A stretch of DNA of 10,147 bases from a bacterium (GTDB lineage: Bacteria; Latescibacterota; UBA2968; UBA8231). The notes under the pieces were generated by a model that saw only the letters and a list, made by a program, of their open reading frames with translations, did not search any database and was not told where the DNA came from. The stretch lies in contig JAQCJA010000132.1 of the NCBI GenBank assembly GCA_027593305.1, forward strand, positions 1-10,147, written 5' to 3'. The translations under genes were made by a program, and so were the position numbers. This document shows, piece after piece, positions 6,990-10,147 of this stretch. Numbering within the stretch: the stretch's first letter is position 1; every line of letters begins with the position of its first letter.

Positions 6990-8018
6990 TCAGGCGCCGT
7001 TGGCGGCGAGCAGGTCGGCGCCGTAGGTGAACAGGGCGGGGGTCCCGCCGGTATGCACGAAGAGTACATCCCCATCATCCGGCCAGAGCCCCCGACGCAC
7101 ACCATCCAACAGGGCGTGGAAGGCCTTGCCCGTGTAGGCAGGATCGACAAGCAGACCTTCCGTTCGGGCCAGCAGGTGAATGGAGTCCCGCGTGGGTGGG
7201 TCCAGATGGCCGAAACCAGTGCCGACGAAGCTGTCATCGACCCGCACCTGCGCCACTTGTGGGGGTGCGGGACAGCGCAGGTCGAGGTGCTCTATCGCCT
7301 CCATGGCGGCGCGAACCACGTGCTGGGCGGCATGGGCCGGGTCCTGCAGGTGACTTTGCGGCGTACCGACGAAGGTGACGTCGGTATCCAGCAGAGCGAA
7401 GCCGGCGAGCAGGCCCGCAAGACTGTTGGTGCCGGAGCCGATGACGATGGCCGCAGGGCGGATGTCCTGCGCCTGGCACTGGACGGACAACTCCAAAGAG
7501 CACTGTATGTAGGCGACCCGGGACAGCACAGCAGACAAGCCGGTAAATGGACGCCGACCCGCCGCGCGCAGGCGGTCCATCTCCTCCGCAACAACGGCGT
7601 TGATGTCGGCGGCGGGGGCCAGACGAATGCGGGCGCCGAAAAGCCTGTTGAGCAGGTAGTTGCCCGTGATCGGGTCGGTGCGCCCCATGGCCGAGTCATC
7701 CTCGCGCAGGACGACGACGGCCTGCAGACCCAGACGGGCGGCGGCGGCAGCGAATTGCCGGCAATGATTGGAGTGGACGACGGCGCTCAGGACGACGGCA
7801 TCGGCGCCCTGAGCAAGAGCCTCAGCCAGCGTGAACTCGAGGTAGCGGGACTTGTTGCCACCAAAGGCCAGGCCCGTCAGGTCATCACGCTTGATCCAGA
7901 TGCGTGGACCACCGATCTGCCGCCGAAGCCGATCGAGGGGTTGCAGCGGCGTCGGCAGGTGCAGCAGATGCTGGCGTGGACAGCGGTCGATCGCCTGCTG
8001 GATGTCGTCGATATACAT
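6990..8018 (-). CDS. PLP-dependent D-cysteine desulfhydrase / ACC deaminase family enzyme
   Basis: This 342-aa cytoplasmic fold-type II PLP enzyme belongs to the family that either opens 1-aminocyclopropane-1-carboxylate or breaks D-cysteine into pyruvate, sulfide and ammonia. Family landmarks in order: LPTPLQPLDRL (21-31), KRDDLTGLAFGGNKSRYLEF (43-62) with the PLP lysine at 56, SNH (83-85), a phosphate-binding-type IGSGTNSLAGL (193-203), DPAYTGKAF (292-300) with Tyr295, and HTGGTPALF (322-330). Length is normal for the family. Thr296 and Thr323 sit where ACC deaminases carry Glu and Leu, which favours a D-cysteine desulfhydrase or other D-amino-acid activity over ACC deamination. GSGTNS differs from the usual GSGGT loop. 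ATG 8018 fits the family N-terminus. A TTG at 8054 in the same frame would add 12 residues. The gene is divergent from the deacetylase-like gene. Confidence 0.9.
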   Translation of the reverse strand: MYIDDIQQAIDRCPRQHLLHLPTPLQPLDRLRRQIGGPRIWIKRDDLTGLAFGGNKSRYLEFTLAEALAQGADAVVLSAVVHSNHCRQFAAAAARLGLQAVVVLREDDSAMGRTDPITGNYLLNRLFGARIRLAPAADINAVVAEEMDRLRAAGRRPFTGLSAVLSRVAYIQCSLELSVQCQAQDIRPAAIVIGSGTNSLAGLLAGFALLDTDVTFVGTPQSHLQDPAHAAQHVVRAAMEAIEHLDLRCPAPPQVAQVRVDDSFVGTGFGHLDPPTRDSIHLLARTEGLLVDPAYTGKAFHALLDGVRRGLWPDDGDVLFVHTGGTPALFTYGADLLAANGA

Positions 8019-8074
8019 GCGGCAAACAAAGGTCACCGGAGGCACCCCGGTCAACGAAAGGCAGGAGCCAGCAC
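8019..8074. promoter_or_regulatory. short divergent intergenic region with candidate shared regulatory site
   Basis: Only 56 bases separate ATG 8018 (minus strand) from ATG 8075 (plus strand), so promoters for both genes must overlap here or lie inside the neighbouring coding sequences. It holds an accgg/ccggt inverted repeat (8035-8039 and 8047-8051) and two GGTCA copies 18 bases apart (8031 and 8049). These are short and may be chance. I see no clear -10 box. Confidence 0.4.
8063..8067 (+). promoter_or_regulatory. ribosome binding site deciding the start at 8075
   Basis: AGGAG lies seven bases before ATG 8075. It supports this start over in-frame upstream positions back to 7904, which would run through the PLP gene on the opposite strand. 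Confidence 0.8.
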
Positions 8075-9331
8075 ATGGAAGCCGAGATCACACGACACGC
8101 CCTCGACCGGGTGCCCCTGTCGCTCATCATCGACGACTCGACGGTCCTGGTGAATCTCAACTACTTCTGGATGCGTGACCGGATACCCGTGGATGGACAG
8201 GAACGCCGCTGGCAGGATGTGCCCGTGGTGCATCCGGAGGCGTTCACCCGGGAGTTCGCTGAATTCTGCCTGGCGGAGGGGGTGCGCGGCAAGTTCAGCA
8301 TCGTGCCGTGCCCCGCTGCCCTGGGGCGCATCGATCAGGGTCTGCCCATGTTCAGTCGGCAGCAGCAGGAAAGCTGGCTGCACATGTGTCGCGAGCTCAT
8401 CGTGCCGGCCTTTGATATCACGCCGGAGATGCTGACCCACACGGTGGTGCTGGATCCGGCGACATTGACGCCGGTATCGCCGTCGATCTGGGAGCAGTAC
8501 GACTGGCGGGCGCTGCCCGAGGATGAACCGGAACGCATCATCGCCTACATCGCCGCCGCCTGCACAATTCTCGTCCATGCCGGCTTTGATCCTCCAGGAG
8601 TCACCTCTCCCGGTGGTTTCGGTGGCCAGACGCTGCCGTTTTATGCTCGCTGTGCCGGCGAGGGTGTGCGCCAGGCGACGGGGCACGACATCCCCTATTT
8701 CTTCCAGCGAGTTCAGGCGGAGGAGAGTTGCATCGAGTCGCCTGTATGGTACGCGGATCGCGACGCTGGCACAGCGACGGGAGAAATCATTGCCGGAACC
8801 GGCGACTGGACGGGATCGTGGACGGGGTACGGCGAGGTGGATGCCGATCGCTACATCACCGCCAATCTGCAGGGGGGACGACTGCCGGCACTGATCGACG
8901 CTGGCCAACCGGCGGTCCTCATCAGTCACTGGCAGGGCTTCTACGGCATGCATGACGGGGATCGCTGCGGCTTCCACGCATTGCAGACCGTTGTGCGTCG
9001 GCTGCATGAGCGCGACCCGCAGGGGGAGCACACGCAATGGCGGACCTGCAGTCAGATCACACGCTACGCCTGTGCGCGGGAGATGGCGCAGGTGCAGGTC
9101 GCCGCTGCTGGTGTGCAATTGGATCTCCCCGTACTCACACCGGATCTGACGCTGCGCCTGTCCGCTCCAGGGGTGCAGCATGTGCGCGTCGACGGCGTGC
9201 CGCTGCGACGCGTGTCCCGGCGCACGGATTTCGTCAGCGGTACCTATCTTGCGGACGAAGGCGGGGTGCTGCTGGCTTTCGATCCCGCCCAACGGCACTG
9301 TCACCTGCAGGTGGAGGTTGCACCATGGTAA
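8075..9331 (+). CDS. polysaccharide deacetylase-like (NodB-fold-like) protein of unknown substrate
   Basis: A 418-aa protein without signal peptide or membrane segment, so probably cytoplasmic. The N-terminal part resembles the glycoside hydrolase/deacetylase beta/alpha-barrel. A strand ends in an Asp pair, PLSLIIDDS (14-22, D20-D21), as in the first NodB motif. It is followed by VRGKFSIVPCP (70-80), a histidine in LTHTVVLDP (His122), and the loop PGVTSPGGFGG (175-185). SHWQGFYG (285-292) follows later. Only one of the usual two histidines of the second NodB motif is obvious, so catalysis is not assured. Residues about 340-418 look like a beta-sandwich. I recognise no named family with certainty. 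The next gene (ThuA-like) starts 7 bases before this stop, implying translational coupling and a joint role, plausibly in carbohydrate metabolism. Hydrolase activity is inference. Confidence 0.75.
   Translation: MEAEITRHALDRVPLSLIIDDSTVLVNLNYFWMRDRIPVDGQERRWQDVPVVHPEAFTREFAEFCLAEGVRGKFSIVPCPAALGRIDQGLPMFSRQQQESWLHMCRELIVPAFDITPEMLTHTVVLDPATLTPVSPSIWEQYDWRALPEDEPERIIAYIAAACTILVHAGFDPPGVTSPGGFGGQTLPFYARCAGEGVRQATGHDIPYFFQRVQAEESCIESPVWYADRDAGTATGEIIAGTGDWTGSWTGYGEVDADRYITANLQGGRLPALIDAGQPAVLISHWQGFYGMHDGDRCGFHALQTVVRRLHERDPQGEHTQWRTCSQITRYACAREMAQVQVAAAGVQLDLPVLTPDLTLRLSAPGVQHVRVDGVPLRRVSRRTDFVSGTYLADEGGVLLAFDPAQRHCHLQVEVAPW
9313..9317 (+). promoter_or_regulatory. ribosome binding site of the ThuA-like gene, inside the preceding gene
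   Basis: GGAGG lies seven bases before ATG 9325 and inside the end of the deacetylase-like reading frame. Start and stop overlap as ATGGTAA. Confidence 0.85.
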
Positions 9332-9981
9332 ACAGAAAAATCGCCGTCATCACCGGAGGGCACGCCTTCGATGTGATCGGTTTTCACGATCTGTTCCGCT
9401 CGCTGCAGGGGTGTGACTGCTATGTTCAGCCCCTGGAAGACTGGTCTGCGGACCTCGCCGACAACAGCAAGCGCTACGATGTGGTCGTGTTCTACAACAT
9501 GCACACCGTTGCCCCCCAGGACGCTCCCGGTGGACGGCGTACGCGCAAGGCCATCGATGCTCTGGGAGAAGGGCCGGGGATCGTCGTGCTGCACCATGGC
9601 ATTCTGGCCTTCAAGGCTGACCCCGTATGGGACGCCATCGTTGGCATGCAGGACCGTACGATCAACGACTACAGCCATGATGAGAAGTTGACCGTGCACA
9701 TCGCCGACAGGGACCATGCCATCACCCGGGGCCTGGCGGACTTTACCATCACCGACGAGACCTATGATTTTCGCGACGTCGAGGGGCCGGACAGTCACGT
9801 GCTGCTTACCGTGCAACACCCCAACACCATGTCGACACAAGCCTGGACGAGGAGCTATCGGCAGGTGCGGGTCCTCAATCTGATCCTGGGGCACGACAAT
9901 CAAGCCTACGCCAACGGCACGTTTCGCACCCTACTGCGCCGTGGCATCCTGTGGTGCGCCGGACAGGACGTTATCGATTGA
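9325..9981 (+). CDS. ThuA-like domain protein (trehalose utilization family, glutamine amidotransferase-like fold)
   Basis: A 218-aa soluble protein with the ThuA-like class I glutamine amidotransferase fold. Evidence: the N-terminal strand KIAVITGGHAFDVIGFHDLF (5-24); the strand YDVVVFYNM (51-59); the family hallmark GIVVLHHGILAFKADPVWDA (85-104) with His90 and His91; the HIADRDHAITRGLADFTITD segment (125-144) followed by ETYDF; and the C-terminal LNLILGHDNQAYANGTFRTL (184-203) leading into the last helix. The family was named from the rhizobial trehalose/sucrose utilization gene thuA, and members occur beside sugar-processing genes. Biochemical activity is mostly undefined, and the usual amidotransferase catalytic Cys is not apparent at the nucleophile position. 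The strong internal Shine-Dalgarno sequence sets this start. The gene is coupled to the upstream deacetylase-like gene, and its 3' end overlaps the convergent epimerase gene by 11 bases. Confidence 0.88.
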   Translation: MVNRKIAVITGGHAFDVIGFHDLFRSLQGCDCYVQPLEDWSADLADNSKRYDVVVFYNMHTVAPQDAPGGRRTRKAIDALGEGPGIVVLHHGILAFKADPVWDAIVGMQDRTINDYSHDEKLTVHIADRDHAITRGLADFTITDETYDFRDVEGPDSHVLLTVQHPNTMSTQAWTRSYRQVRVLNLILGHDNQAYANGTFRTLLRRGILWCAGQDVID

Positions 9982-10147
9982 ACCAGGCCCAGGCGTGGGC
10001 GACCATCGTCGGCAGGTCGGACAGTTGCGGCTGCCACCCGAGGACCTCGCCAGCACGGCGGGCGTCGGCAACCAGTTCCGGTGGATCGCCGGCACGTCGA
10101 TCGGTGTCAACATGAGGCACGGGCAGACCTGTCACGGCGCCGACGGT
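9971..10147 (-). CDS. galE: GalE-like NAD-dependent UDP-sugar 4-epimerase, C-terminal fragment (N-terminus beyond right edge)
   Basis: The last 58 residues of a protein whose start lies outside the window. The segment reads VTGLPVPHVDTDRRAGDPPE, then LVADARRAGEVLGWQPQLSD, then LPTMVAHAWAWFNR and a TAA stop at 9973-9971. This matches the C-terminal pattern of extended short-chain dehydrogenase UDP-glucose 4-epimerases: R-x-GDPP, a strand entering VAD, and LGWQP followed by a terminal helix with HAW-W. Such enzymes interconvert UDP-glucose and UDP-galactose for cell-surface glycans or the Leloir pathway. Related UDP-sugar epimerases share this C-terminus, so the exact substrate is open. The gene is convergent with, and overlaps, the ThuA-like gene by 11 bases. 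Confidence 0.82.
   Translation of the reverse strand, partial: TVGAVTGLPVPHVDTDRRAGDPPELVADARRAGEVLGWQPQLSDLPTMVAHAWAWFNR

Noticed and set aside
8051..9304. 417-codon minus-strand frame opposite the deacetylase-like gene
   Set aside because: The plus-strand gene has a good ribosome binding site, coherent domain motifs and coupling to the ThuA-like gene. The minus frame shows none of these.
9037..9324. 96-residue upstream extension of the ThuA-like frame
   Set aside because: It lies inside the deacetylase-like gene, has an Arg-rich shadow composition, and the strong GGAGG and family N-terminus both point to ATG 9325.
1..10147. tRNA, rRNA, CRISPR array, insertion sequence or phage genes
   Set aside because: I saw no cloverleaf-like conserved boxes, regularly spaced repeats, transposase motifs or long terminal inverted repeats; coding sequence fills nearly the whole window.

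Overview
The window is GC-rich bacterial DNA with almost no non-coding space. It holds seven or eight genes and no RNA genes, mobile elements or CRISPR arrays that I can see. Several predicted proteins are lipoproteins or membrane proteins, which fits a Gram-negative-type envelope. The mix of a CRTAC1/UnbV-type FG-GAP repeat lipoprotein, a DUF6785/DUF6784-type membrane protein and a ThuA-like protein is typical of environmental lineages such as Latescibacterota, Planctomycetota or Poribacteria-like bacteria. That placement is inferred from gene content only and is tentative.

Left block, minus strand, read from about 6768 down to 1: a polytopic DUF6785/DUF6784-type membrane protein (4879-6768), a two-parvulin-domain peptidyl-prolyl isomerase (3105-4823), a 13-unit TPR lipoprotein (1601-3100), and an FG-GAP/CRTAC1-like lipoprotein (1601 down past the left edge). 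The last three genes are packed end to end. The TPR stop and the FG-GAP start share one base (TGATG). All three products carry N-terminal export signals ending in a candidate lipobox Cys, so they look like one envelope-directed operon: a foldase, a protein-interaction scaffold and a large calcium-binding beta-propeller protein.

Middle: a roughly 140-bp gap (6850-6989) with a perfect 8-bp hairpin, then a PLP-dependent enzyme of the ACC deaminase/D-cysteine desulfhydrase family on the minus strand (6990-8018). Its active-site signature residues favour the desulfhydrase type.

Right block, plus strand, divergent from the PLP enzyme across about 56 bp: a 418-aa protein with NodB/deacetylase-like features (8075-9331), overlapped by 7 nt and probably translationally coupled to a ThuA-like protein (9325-9981). 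Both plus-strand starts have good Shine-Dalgarno sequences. The pair may act on a carbohydrate, but its substrate cannot be read from the sequence. The window ends in the C-terminus of a GalE-like NAD-dependent sugar epimerase on the minus strand (9971 to the right edge). Its stop overlaps that of the ThuA gene by 11 nt in convergent orientation.

The most promising leads are the coupled deacetylase-like/ThuA pair, the three-lipoprotein envelope cassette, the residue swaps in the PLP enzyme and the unclear translation start of the membrane protein.
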